Source: Theocolax elegans (lineage: Eukaryota > Arthropoda > Insecta > Hymenoptera > Cerocephalidae). Taken from it: a stretch of DNA of 64,000 nt. The notes beneath the pieces were generated by a model. It was given only the letters and a program-made list of their open reading frames with translations, searched no databases and was not told where the DNA came from. Below are positions 31,530 to 41,440 of this stretch, piece after piece. The first letter of the stretch is position 1; every line of letters begins with the position of its first letter. The stretch covers positions 9,761,125 through 9,825,124 of the forward strand of contig CM047429.1 in assembly GCA_026168455.1 (NCBI GenBank). Direction: 5' to 3'. Made by a program: the position numbers and the translations under genes.

Positions 31530-32177
31530 TTAAGATCAGCGGAAGCGGCGTGGAAACACACACCGAGCGGACGAGCCAGCGGCCGATACTCAGAACGACC
31601 GGTACGCAGCGTGCCGACCGTCATTTTGTGGATCCAACATCGGCGAGATACTGCCTACGCCGTAAAAGCTGAACTTTGAACACCACCAGGAAGTACATCG
31701 AGTACAACATTGCGATGGAGGTATATAACGTAAAAAGGGCGATCATGACGTAAAATTCGATCGACCCACCGAAGCAAGTAGCTGCGACGTATAACTCTCA
31801 ATGTTATATCGTCATAGTGAAAACCGTTACCGTAGACGTAAAAACCGGTAACGCAAATTCAATCAAATCAATATAAAACGGACTCGCGAACGAAAACCTT
31901 GTTATATCAAAATTCGCGTACTATTGCATGCAGAAAATTCTCGGGACGGCGTTCACGGATGAAGATGCCAATCATTAAGAATTTTACCAATATGATGAGA
32001 ATAACGTGTAAAATTAGGGAAGCCGAGCTCGGGGGCGCGGGTAGTCGACTCAGGTCGTAGCCTGTGCCATGCAGCTAAGGTCGCGACCTTGTTATAGCGT
32101 GGTAACTGGCAGCTACTCGTAACTCGGAGTAAGGCCAATTTGTCAGTCAGGTTAGAAAGATTAGACGTAACTAGCGG
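31530..32177 (+). other. Untranslated leader of the CsRn1-type element
   Basis: About 650 bp between primer-binding site and gag. No conserved ORF; probably packaging and translation signals. The gag start may lie later than the first Met shown. Confidence 0.5.
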
Positions 32178-33572
32178 GTGGCATTAGTAATATTAGTAAA
32201 ATTGCGAAGATTATGGTATCTGCGTATACCCGTAGGGCAATCCTGTAAATTCATGCACACATTGAAAAAGCGTAGAACAGAAGTAGGTTTCGTAGGTCAA
32301 TACGAGTGGCCAAGATCAATAGCAGAATTAGGTAGAAATTCTTATCTGCGTAACGGCAAAATATTCAGAAGAAACATGCCGACAATAGGAAACCCGGAAA
32401 TTAACGAAATGGATACCGCGATGGAAACGAGCCCGCGTAAACAAACCATAGAAATTTCCAAGGACGAGTTCTTAGAACTCAAGACAGAAATCGAAAGCTT
32501 GAAACGTCTAATTAACGATCTAATCGCAACAACAAAGGCGAACAACACGCAAAGTCGCGAACCTAACGTGAACAGAATTAATAACGGTAACCAACTAGGG
32601 CCGAACGATGTAAACACAACGCGGTTCGAAAGAGTATTAGGTGATAATAACATGTTTACATTCGGAGATAATAACACGGAACACGTACGCGGTTTTAATA
32701 TCGAGTCGGATTATAGTCGTCAGTCAAGGACAATAAATATTAAATTTCAAAACTTTTGGAGACACGATCCGGAAGCATGGTTCGCAATGTTAGAATCGTT
32801 ATTTATGGAGAATAATATTACCGCGGACCAAATGAAATACTGTAATTTATTAAAGAATATCCGAGATGATTTGATCAGGGAAAATCTCGACATCCTTAAA
32901 GCTCTTCCCCCGGACAATAAATACAATACAATTAAGAAAGCAGTGTTAAGGAAATATACGGAGACGGAAGAACAGAAACTAAATAGACTGCTGACTGACA
33001 CACGACTTAACGACCGCAAACCGTCTACGTTTTTCAATGAATTAGTGAACGCGGCAGGAACTCTTATGCCTAGACAAACCGTGTTAAAAATATGGTCCAA
33101 CAGACTGCCATCTGCAGTCCTAGATAAAATCGAGGATAGGTTGCCTTACGAAAAAGAGGACACAATACTCGACAAAGCCGACCTCGCGCACGAGAGGATG
33201 CAGCGCGATATGTGCCGTGTGGATCTGTTGGATGCAATATCCACGGCGAGTATTCCTTTGTCGGATCCTCAAATAATGGCCGCGCACACGAGTAAATCGC
33301 CCACGCGGAAGCCGAGTCAGCCGCGAGATAGGCGCGACGTAAGGGATACGCGTAATTGTAGCCACAACTACGAGCGAGGTCCAACACCGCGTGGCCTTCG
33401 AAGAAACGATAAAAGTAGACCGCCGAATTGCGTTTGGATTTGCATGCATCACTTTAAATACGGCGATAAAGCGCGATCTTGCTCACCGGAGTGCAAGTGG
33501 AAGGATAAAAAAGAGTTAAACAGAAGTAAAAGCATAGATTGTGTCGCGACGGGAACGAATTCGGAAAACTAG
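32178..33572 (+). CDS. Gag polyprotein of the CsRn1-type element
   Basis: A 464-residue open frame. A more natural start may be the Met near residue 66 or 78 (MPTIGN or MDTAMETS), just before a predicted coiled coil (EFLELKTEIESLKRLINDLI). The middle has the CsRn1-type capsid pattern FWRHDPEAWFAMLESLFMEN, AVLRKYTETEEQKLNRLL and WSNRLPSAVLDKI. The C-terminus has a Cys/His cluster CVWICMHHFKYGDKARSC of the CHCC type. The frame is intact. It overlaps pol by 34 nt in the -1 frame (pol opens at 33539), consistent with frameshift expression of Gag-Pol. Confidence 0.85.
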   Translation: MALVILVKLRRLWYLRIPVGQSCKFMHTLKKRRTEVGFVGQYEWPRSIAELGRNSYLRNGKIFRRNMPTIGNPEINEMDTAMETSPRKQTIEISKDEFLELKTEIESLKRLINDLIATTKANNTQSREPNVNRINNGNQLGPNDVNTTRFERVLGDNNMFTFGDNNTEHVRGFNIESDYSRQSRTINIKFQNFWRHDPEAWFAMLESLFMENNITADQMKYCNLLKNIRDDLIRENLDILKALPPDNKYNTIKKAVLRKYTETEEQKLNRLLTDTRLNDRKPSTFFNELVNAAGTLMPRQTVLKIWSNRLPSAVLDKIEDRLPYEKEDTILDKADLAHERMQRDMCRVDLLDAISTASIPLSDPQIMAAHTSKSPTRKPSQPRDRRDVRDTRNCSHNYERGPTPRGLRRNDKSRPPNCVWICMHHFKYGDKARSCSPECKWKDKKELNRSKSIDCVATGTNSEN

Positions 33573-34487
33573 TTAAAGCCGACGTTGCGGAGACAAACGC
33601 ACCGGGCTTTTCGTCAATACGTCTCCAATTAAAAGATAAAAATACGGGCGATATATTTTTGATCGATACAGGAGCCGAAATATCGGTAATACCTAGACCG
33701 ACGGGATTTAAAGGCAAACCGCTGTCGTTGAAACTTTACGCAGCAAATAACACGCGTATTAAGACCTACGGATACGCAAATCGCGTTATAGACTTCGGTT
33801 TTAAAGAGGCAATCAGCCGACGTGCCTTACCCCATCTTAGGAGGGGACGCGATCGCGAATTTCCACCTGATTGCTGACCTTAAAATGGGCAGGCTGGTAA
33901 AAGGTGATACGCAGGAATACGTACGAGGGAGAGCCGGTAACGCCGAAGTCTTTTCCATATCCGTATTAGGACCGGATCGCAGGTATTCGGACATATTAGC
34001 TAAATTCCCGGACATGCTCGGCATCGATAAACCCGCGTTACTTTTGAAATGCGGGATAATTCACCATATCACGACCCGTGGCCCACCCACTCACCATAAG
34101 GTTAGGCGTTTGAACGGCGAGAAATTGAAGGCTGCAAAAGCCGAGATAGCCAAGCTGTGCGAGCAAGGCATCGGTAGACCGTCGGACAGCCAGTGGGCTT
34201 CACCCATTCATAGGGTTAGAAAGAAAAACGGAGAAGGGCGAATCTGCGGAGATTATAGAAAACCGAACGCAGCAACAATTCCGGATCGATACCACGTACC
34301 GCACTTACTCGATTTCCCCAATAATGAATCACGACCATTCGTATTTAGGGACTTGCAGGACTGCACACACGTATTTCTCTTAACTAAACTCGGTAAAACA
34401 GCCTTAGAAAGACCGTATACCGGACCACATAAGGTTATCGAACGTTCAGCTAACGGACGTAATTTTACGATTGAGGTGAACGGATGA
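33539..34487 (+). pseudogene. Deleted pol of the CsRn1-type element
   Basis: It opens in the -1 frame relative to gag. The protease motif FLIDTGAEISVIP carries the normal D-T-G. A frameshift near 33812 separates it from the next frame, which has DVPYPILGGDAIANF. An RT N-terminal block follows (RICGDYRKPNAATIPDRYHV). After HLLDF near 34318 the frame passes directly into the integrase C-terminus (FRDLQDCTHVFL, then ALERPYTGPHKVIER). The YxDD motif, RNase H and the integrase DDE triad are absent. The loss is roughly 2-2.7 kb by comparison with complete elements. It ends at a TGA at 34485-34487. Confidence 0.85.
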
Positions 34488-35003
34488 CAAAGACTCGTGA
34501 ATACAGAACTGTTAAAATCCGCATACTTCATTCGGATGGAACAAATCGAGAGAATTAAGAACTCCAGTCCACCCGAGACTGTTAGAGTCAACACCGCGAA
34601 CGGGAGTATTTCACACAAGGTAATACCTAGCAACGCTGACATCGACGTCGAGCAAAGTAACACAAATACAATAAATGACGAAGTTAGTAACGATAATCAC
34701 AGTCTAGACACAGTCGATGACAGCATTGCATATGACCAGGGCGTAGTAACGCCCAGTAGTTTTTTAACAAGTGGAGCATACTCCGCAAATGACGAGCAAT
34801 ATTGCGAATCACGCGATTTAGCGGAAAACTCTGAAACGAACGAGACGTTGTATAATCCTAGTCATTCAGAGATTCCAAAAAATCAAGAACCGGACGTAAC
34901 GCAGAACGCGAGAACCGGTAAATGCAATGGTAATAAAGATGAACCACTTACGTGTTCAAGCCAAATACTAGTAAGCCAAAGAAATTTATACCCAGTATTT
35001 TAA
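34488..35003 (+). CDS. C-terminal pol tail after the TGA
   Basis: Same frame as the integrase fragment, opened again after TGA (Met at 34497). It starts with a segment typical of the end of integrase (TELLKSAYF) and continues as a polar, Asn/Asp/Ser-rich tail. In the ancestral element it was probably contiguous with pol, and the TGA is a nonsense change. Confidence 0.6.
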   Translation, partial: QRLVNTELLKSAYFIRMEQIERIKNSSPPETVRVNTANGSISHKVIPSNADIDVEQSNTNTINDEVSNDNHSLDTVDDSIAYDQGVVTPSSFLTSGAYSANDEQYCESRDLAENSETNETLYNPSHSEIPKNQEPDVTQNARTGKCNGNKDEPLTCSSQILVSQRNLYPVF

Positions 35004-35759
35004 AACGAAACCGAAAGACTGAATTTGTTAAGGTAATAAATTGTGATAATAGATGTAAATCGGTAAGCTTTATGTTAACCCCTGAAATAATATGTTGTTA
35101 AGAAATAGTGTAGTACAACCTACTCGCAAGCCACTCGAAGCGGTGGAAAAATTAGAAATGAGACAAACGTCGAGGACGTGAAGCACGATTGCTTTAGGGC
35201 GAATACCTACGCGGAAGCATACCGCACCGGAAGAATAACCGTGTTTAAGAAAATAACACCCCTGAAGTGTCGAAACCGAGATATTTGCGCGTCGCAAACA
35301 TTTAAGCGCATTATCCATTTCGGAAATAGAAATGGCAGCGCGTATGTTAAAACAAATAGTCGAATTGTTCGATATGAGCGTATTTAGCTTAAGTAAAGTC
35401 CAGAAACGTGCGAGGCCGTTCTCGAGGGTTTAGGCGACTGTAAAGTATTAATTGTCATGAAAATTGTAACTTTCGAGCGAGTGAATTTATCCAATTAAAA
35501 CAATTAGAAATGTTGAAACTGATAGATTATAACATTGCGTCAACGACATCACTGTGTAGTTCGATAGAGTTAAACTCAAGAATACATACGGTACAATTAA
35601 CAGATTGTAAAAGCGTCGACATTTAGATTATCAAAGCAAGTCAAGGTGGAATCGTTGAAATGTATAGTTACTACATCAGGGGAGTGGGTTAAATACATCT
35701 TCGAGAAATAAGTAAATGTTAACCTGAAAAAACCCCGGTCAACATTTAGGGGGGAGCAC
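35004..35759 (+). other. 3' untranslated region and polypurine tract
   Basis: No ORF. A polypurine tract AGGGGGGAG at 35748-35756 lies just before the 3' LTR and would prime plus-strand synthesis. Confidence 0.7.
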
Positions 35760-36024
35760 TGTGGGCAATAGTCACACAGAGTGTTTACCGCAGTAACCAC
35801 TAGTTGGCGCTTCACAGCGAGCGATATAGAGAGAGCGGGATAACCGCCGAAAGCAGTCGCGTCGTAGCTTCCGACGCATGAGTCCGCAAGAGCGGACGAG
35901 AGATTGTAACAATAAACTCTAATCATACTTATATCTCTGTCTAGCTATCATTGTACCTGTACCTCGAACTCCTGGTAACGCCGAGTGTAGCGGCGATACG
36001 ATTAAGGCAACAGACCCTGATCCC

Positions 36025-36028
<4 letters not shown>
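35760..36028 (+). repeat. 3' LTR of the CsRn1-type element
   Basis: 269 bp with about three differences from the 5' LTR. It is followed at once by a (TA)n tract to about 36070. Confidence 0.9.
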
Positions 36029-36059
<31 letters not shown>

Positions 36060-36073
<14 letters not shown>

Positions 36074-36548
36074 GTTTCTACAAAGTTCGAACGTCGTCGA
36101 TGGACGGTGCATTTCGTGAACGATGCGAATTGCTTCGCTCGGCTCGGCTCGGATTTGTTTACCTAAACCAGCATAGCAACAGCCGCATGGCAGCCATAAC
36201 ATTCAAATTATACAGCTATTTTTCGTTTAGCATAGCATTTATTTTATTGACGAATTATGTCAAACCAGGACCTCAGCACCCTTCCTTTCACTCCTTTTAA
36301 TCCACCCCCAAAGGGATTTTTTATTCGTTTTAGCCGTTTTCGAGGAAACTCGTCAAGAAGATAAAGCCGGTAAAACAGAGCTACTGCATCCCTTTACGAA
36401 TAGAACTTTTGGATTTTTTTCTGATAGTAAGATTATTTTATAATTAATTCATGTAGGAAGTGACAATAAATTTTTGTCAACTGTCGTAACATTCTAATTA
36501 AAATGCAATTATTTTGATATTACAATCCATTAACTGTAAAAAAACATA
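36060..36548 (-). repeat. Repeat R2, right copy (inverted)
   Basis: Reverse complement of 30308-30790, highly similar, with small indels. A short extra CGGCTCGGCTCGG duplication occurs near 36140. Confidence 0.75.
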
Positions 36549-36767
36549 ACACCAATATAATTAAAAAAATCGTTTAAAATGTGGTCACTTGTCCTACTTG
36601 AAAAAGCAGCTTTTGCAAAAACATGATCTATAAAAATTAAAAACAATATAGTTACATCATAAAGTACTAAAACATATACTGTTCAAAATTGAAATAATCG
36701 TATTGTAATGTGGAAAATTAAATGCTTTTATTCTGTTATAATATAAATATACATATTTTCTTTTAGG

Positions 36768-36963
36768 AAAAATATCTACCAATTCAGAAAATGTTACGAG
36801 ATCATTAATTAAATTAATAGAATTATACAAGTCAGAAAGTTCCAAGGACGATACACAACTTTCTATTGAGACTTTCATATTCATTCAATATGGTAATCGT
36901 AGATTTTTTGATAATAAAATTAGTAAAACAGTTAGTAAATTGTCGTCTGTTAAGGGTCAATAA
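36768..36963 (+). other. Candidate exon with good acceptor
   Basis: Follows TATATTTTCTTTTAG. It reads GKISTNSENVTRSLIKLIEL and on to a stop after SKLSSVKGQ, about 65 codons, with a protein-like composition. A similar acceptor followed by a GKYIGETIHD segment opens the Crypton-like pseudogene at 41441, so the two may be related exons. Function unknown. Confidence 0.35.
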
Positions 36964-37045
36964 TAAATAAATCCAATTCATTTATTTAATGAGTGCACAA
37001 CGTTTCGTCTACCAGGCTTGCACACTGCTGAATATTGAATATAAC
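36945..37045. repeat. Inverted repeat R3, left copy
   Basis: About 100 bp matched in reverse at 41035-41165: GAATTGGATTTATTTATTAT, ACGAAACGTT and AGCAGTGTGCAAGCCTGG versus their diverged counterparts. The pair encloses the foldback MITE and piggyBac 3. Confidence 0.65.
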
Positions 37046-37052
37046 GTTACTA

Positions 37053-37642
37053 GTCCGTGCGCAAGCTTATGGTACCTTAGGCCTCCCAGCTCCCCGGGTC
37101 CACCAAGGTTTTCTAGACGTATTTTGGCTTCCTGAATCCGAATCTGGGGGGTGTTTTGCGCTAAAGTTGTGCAAAAATTGTTTATTAACAATTTTTAGCA
37201 ATAATTATCACAAATCGAGAACTTTATTTCTCTTATTCGTGTATTTTGTAGTCAATATTTATGAAAATTTGTATACAGGGTTTTTTTGGGTTGCTGATTA
37301 CGAATTTGACATTAAATTTTCAAAATTCAAAATGGCGGACTCAGAATGGTGAACGTAACCGCTTCTGGCTGTCGAAAATCTAGTATCAAATTCTTAATCA
37401 GCGACCCAAAAAACCCCTGTATACAAATTTTCATAAATATTGACTACAAAATACACGAATCAGAGAAATAAAGTTCCCGATTTGTGATAATTATTGCTAA
37501 AAATTGTTAATAAACAAGTTTTGCACAACTTTAGCGCAAAAGACCCTCCAGATTCGGATTCAGGAGGCCAAAATACGTCTCGAAAACCTTGGTGGACCCG
37601 GGGAGCTGGGAGGCCTGCGGTACCATAAGCTTGCGCCCGGAC
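37053..37642. mobile_element. 590-bp foldback MITE with TA target site
   Basis: TA at 37051-37052 and 37643-37644. Arms of about 280 bp start GTCCGTGCGCAAGCTTATGG and end with the near-complement. The centre contains AAAATGGCGGAC. A TA duplication suggests a mariner/Tc1-type source. The inner phrase GTATACAGGGGTTTTTTGGG / CGCTGATTA.GAAT is shared with 19297-19590. Confidence 0.8.
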
Positions 37643-37700
37643 TATACAGCCCTCACTTGGAGCTGTTTCTATACAATCAACGATGGTAAGATCCAATTAA

Positions 37701-40700
37701 CCTTTTGGCTGCGGGAAAATTTAAGTACTAAACGACCTTTTATAAAATGCAAAATGTATACATGAGATCATTGGATATTTCAGGTAGAGTCCCCACTCTG
37801 ACTGCTGGTCGATAAATCGACCACCCCCGCAGACAACGTAAAGTACAATGTAAAATTTTTTTCTTATTTTCCAGGAAAACTCTAGAGGGTATTTCTATGT
37901 AATTTCTCGCACTGAACATGAAAAAAATACTAAAAAAAATCCTAGAGATACTCTTGACCTTGAAAATCTATTTTTCAAGGTCGAATTTTTTTTTTAGCAT
38001 AGATAGAATTTTTTGAAGATTTTCGTACATAGTGTCATGGACTGAATAAAAAAAAATTCTGAAAAAAATAGCTGAGGTATCATTAATCTTAAAAATTTAC
38101 ATTCAAGGTCGCATTCACTTCTAAAACAAGTGCAACAAACATCTGCTACATTTGTCAAGATGTCAAGAAATATTCTAACATTCGCTGTTAGCATAACCCA
38201 GGATTAACGGCGTGGACGTGGCGAAAAGGTGATCCCATTGGGGTGCTTGATTTTCGTGAGTCCCCTTGCCTCTCACGTTTCGGGGTGCTTGATTTCCGTG
38301 AGTCCCCTTGTCTCTCACGTAGGAATGATTGGCTCTACGGTAATGTCTCTTTTGTGTGATACTCTTCAAAGCATGGTGCTGCGCATAGAGGAGTTTCACA
38401 ACTAGGGCAAATGTATGTCGTTCTACGTGGAGTCTTACGCAAAGAGCACAAGTGGCATCTTCGACTTGTACCTTGCCTCGGGAAATGGCGGCCAACTAAT
38501 CGAATGGGAGAGCCATTGTAAGGAGAGATGCTTGCACAAGGATCAAGTTTCAGTAATGATCTAGCAACCTGCAATCTAAATGAAGGAAATGATATAGCTT
38601 TCACGTTTCTCATTTTATACAACGCATGAGCATTGGATAGACAAAGATCAATAAGATGAAAAAAAAGCTTTCGATACCATTTCATTGTTTTTCGCACTGG
38701 TTCTGTTATAGATAATTGTCTATCAACATTATCAATACCACCCATATTTTGATTATAATCGTGGACACACCTTGGCTTTATAATATCTTTATTTGTTAGG
38801 TAACATTTTTTTCCAGTTGCACAGAATTCAAGTTTGTGCACAGTTGTAAGCATACGAACGCTACGTTTATCTTCCCACCTCACTGCCATCCACACATTGT
38901 TGTGAGAGACTTGTACTTCACCTCGAACTAACTTGCTTTCAAGCTTTGGCATTCCCTTTCTATTTGCTTTCACTGTACCACACATACCTGTATCACGATC
39001 GTGTAAAAATTCTGCCAAAGTGGGAGATATATACCAATTGTCTATATATACAATATGACCCTTATAAAAATAGGATTGTAAAAAGTGAGCTACAATATCG
39101 CCAGTAACACCCAAATCAAACGTTTGATAATCAGTGTCTGCGCCAGTATAAACAATAAAACCCAACACGAATCTCGTCTCGCAGTCTACAATCATGAATA
39201 GCTTGACGCCAAAGCGATTTCTCTTCAAAGGAATGTCCTGGTTGAATCGAAGCCTACCTTTTTATAATAATAGACTTTCATCTATGCACAGATTTTTTCC
39301 TGGAGTAAGAACTGCTGAAAATTTGCTTTGCACGTATTTTATTACTGGCTTTATTTTCACTAAAGGATGATTTTCGATTTCTTCATTCTTATGAAAATTT
39401 ATACATCGTAGGATGTGAATATATCTATCGCGAGGAATTATTTGGCCAAAAATTGGAGTGTGTAGCAAAAGATCTGTGGACCAATAACTTTGTAAATCGC
39501 CTTTACAGACATGGCCCATTAGAATGGAAAGGCCTAGAAAAGTTTCCAATTCTGTTTTTGTGACAGGGGACCAAGCTTTCATGTGGGAAGAACGAGTTAT
39601 GGGATTTTGAGTTGCGTAACGATTGGCTTCCTCTACAATTTTTTTGAGCAAAGAAGAATCACAAAAGTAATTGAAATGATCAATTGGTGTATTTCCTGAA
39701 AAAGAGATATTCGAATTTATTACGGATCTACCTTGAAAATCTTTGATTGATGGATAAAAATACGCGTCCTCAGACAATTCAGTTTCCTTATAAGAAAAGT
39801 CTTCCAAATTGACTTCCCCGATGTCTTCATTTTCTGCTCCATTGTTTAAAACCTCGTTTTCTAATACCGGACTCGCCACTACTCCAAGCTTCATGTTCAG
39901 CCATTTTATAGAAGATAGAATATTACACTATTCAATAGTGTAATATTCAAAAAGTGAAAATAGTAAAAATGATGTACTGTGAAAATCCTGGAGACTAATA
40001 AGTTATGCATGAGAAGTACCAATCTGCATCGTTTATAAATTTATAAATATGAATGAATAAAAAATAAATTAATTTTTTGAGATTAAAATATTTTTGAAGA
40101 TTAGACGAGTTTCTACAATAAGTAATGACATTTATTTCGTACCCAGTTGACGAACAACAAAGATATACCAACTCCCAGACCGAATTAGTAAAAAACAGAT
40201 TTTGTGTTTACGTCATTGATTTTAGATCACGCTGAAAATGAATGCCGCATCATTTTATGTAACCTTCAAAGATAAGGTTAAAGCTCGATATTTTGTTTTG
40301 GAAACTAAAATTTCATCGCGAAATAGACATTTTCATGAACAAAGGTAATTTTAGGATTTTTTTTACTTTTTTTCCCGTTTTGACCTCATCAATAACGCTA
40401 AAAAGCTAGATCGAACTTTCGCTTATGCAAATAAAATACAATATGACCTTGACTGTAAATTTTCAAGGTTAAGGATACCACAGTGATTTTTTAAAGTATT
40501 TTTTATAAACAGTATATAAAATTACGAAAGAAATCACTCTAAAATTCTCGCTTCTACTAGGGATGAAATTTGACCTTAAAATACCTATTTTCAAGGTAAA
40601 TAAGATTTTGAGGAATTATAAAACTATTTTATATACATTCAAAACATCAAAATTGATCTATAAACATTAAATATGTTGTGTATTTTAAGTGGTCGATATA

Positions 40701-40724
40701 TCGACCACCCCCACAGTCAAAAGG
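37701..40724 (-). mobile_element. piggyBac-type DNA transposon 3 (3.0 kb)
   Basis: TTAA at 37697-37700 and 40725-40728. Ends are CCTTTTGGCTGCGGG and the complement of CCTTTTGACTGTGGG. Both subterminal regions hold a GGTCGAT..ATCGACCA palindrome, about 20 bp from the right end but about 105 bp from the left end. The interior has a near-complete transposase on the minus strand. A 43-bp direct duplication (GGGGTGCTTGATTT..) lies at 38238-38321, just past the gene's end. Confidence 0.9.
38335..39894 (-). pseudogene. piggyBac transposase with a single in-frame stop
   Basis: One frame runs from Met at 39894 to 38335, interrupted only by a TAA at 39262-39264 (codon 211). The upstream part (210 residues) has an acidic N-terminus, YWSTDLLLHTPIFG and GKNLCIDESLLL with the first catalytic Asp. 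The downstream part (from 39228) has VYIDNWYISP with the second Asp and MGGIDNVDRQLS with the third. A C-terminal Cys-rich finger follows (CHLC, CPSC, CAAPC, H). The total of about 519 codons is close to full family length. piggyBac enzymes excise elements precisely at TTAA. The stop falls six codons after the first catalytic Asp, where a Trp or Tyr is usual. All other signature residues are kept, so inactivation looks recent. Confidence 0.9.
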
Positions 40725-40728
40725 TTAA

Positions 40729-41034
40729 GTTTTAATATTTTTATTACAATATTCAAGTAATTATAATTAATAATAGTAATTTAATAGTATTTTAAGAGTA
40801 TTTTAGTAAAAGAAGTTTTATCATTATAATGCTAATTGAAGTAGTTAAAATATTTTTAATTTAATTATTTATTTTTTTTGTTCCCAACTGAAAAATGCAA
40901 AATATTCATATTTACCACTTTATAGGTAAAAATAAAGTCACTCATCAATTTTCTTTTTCATGATAGAATTCATATAAATGCATATTCATATATAGGCATT
41001 CTTTTTTATAGGCTTTTTTTCTTCTCACTTGAGC
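40729..41034. other. Gene-free spacer
   Basis: AT-rich sequence right of piggyBac 3. Nothing recognised. Confidence 0.4.
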
Positions 41035-41165
41035 TGTAACATTATATTCAATATTGAGCAGGTGTAGAGGTCTGCAAGCCTGGCATACGAAACGTTATGC
41101 ACTTACATAAATAAATTGGATTTATTTATTATTAACCCTCAACAATCAACAATTTACTTATTCAA
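41035..41165. repeat. Inverted repeat R3, right copy
   Basis: Reverse-complement counterpart of 36945-37045. It contains ACGAAACGTTATGCAC and an AATAAA, a combination that also occurs at Penelope-like element ends, though the CTGATGA half of a hammerhead is not intact here. Confidence 0.6.
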
Positions 41166-41440
41166 CAATAGAGGGACAAAATTACAAACTAGTAGAACAG
41201 AAATTGCATAAAATTACGTTATTATAGTTTACATTGCTAATAATATAGTAACCGATATATTATATATATATACTCCTATTTCAGAAAAAATGTATAACTT
41301 TGGCAATTTATTACCTATAAATTTCAGTCAAACCATTTGCATCTGGCTGAGTTATGTTACTAACATGATGATATATATTACTTATATAATACAATTATGC
41401 ATATTTAAATAAAGATAAATAATAAATATATTTAATTTCA

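Larger units (their letters stand above)
31246..36028 (+). mobile_element. CsRn1-type Ty3/Gypsy element, internally deleted
   Basis: Two 269-bp LTRs (31246-31514 and 35760-36028) begin TGTGGG and end CCCACA and differ at about three positions. The primer-binding site matches tRNA-Trp, a trait of the CsRn1 clade. Flanks are TA repeats, so the target-site duplication cannot be fixed. Gag is long and open. Pol keeps protease and the first RT block, then joins in frame to the integrase C-terminus, so RT core, RNase H and integrase core are gone. Near-identical LTRs with a gutted pol suggest recent movement with help in trans, or a recent deletion. Confidence 0.9.

Noticed and set aside
38175..38495. 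Second minus-strand frame overlapping the piggyBac 3 transposase end
   Set aside because: Out of frame with the Cys-finger coding sequence. Its repeats are only the 43-bp direct duplication.
41060..41110. Possible second hammerhead (ACGAAACGTT near 41090)
   Set aside because: The GAAAC half is present but no CTGATGA core or stem I partner is found upstream.
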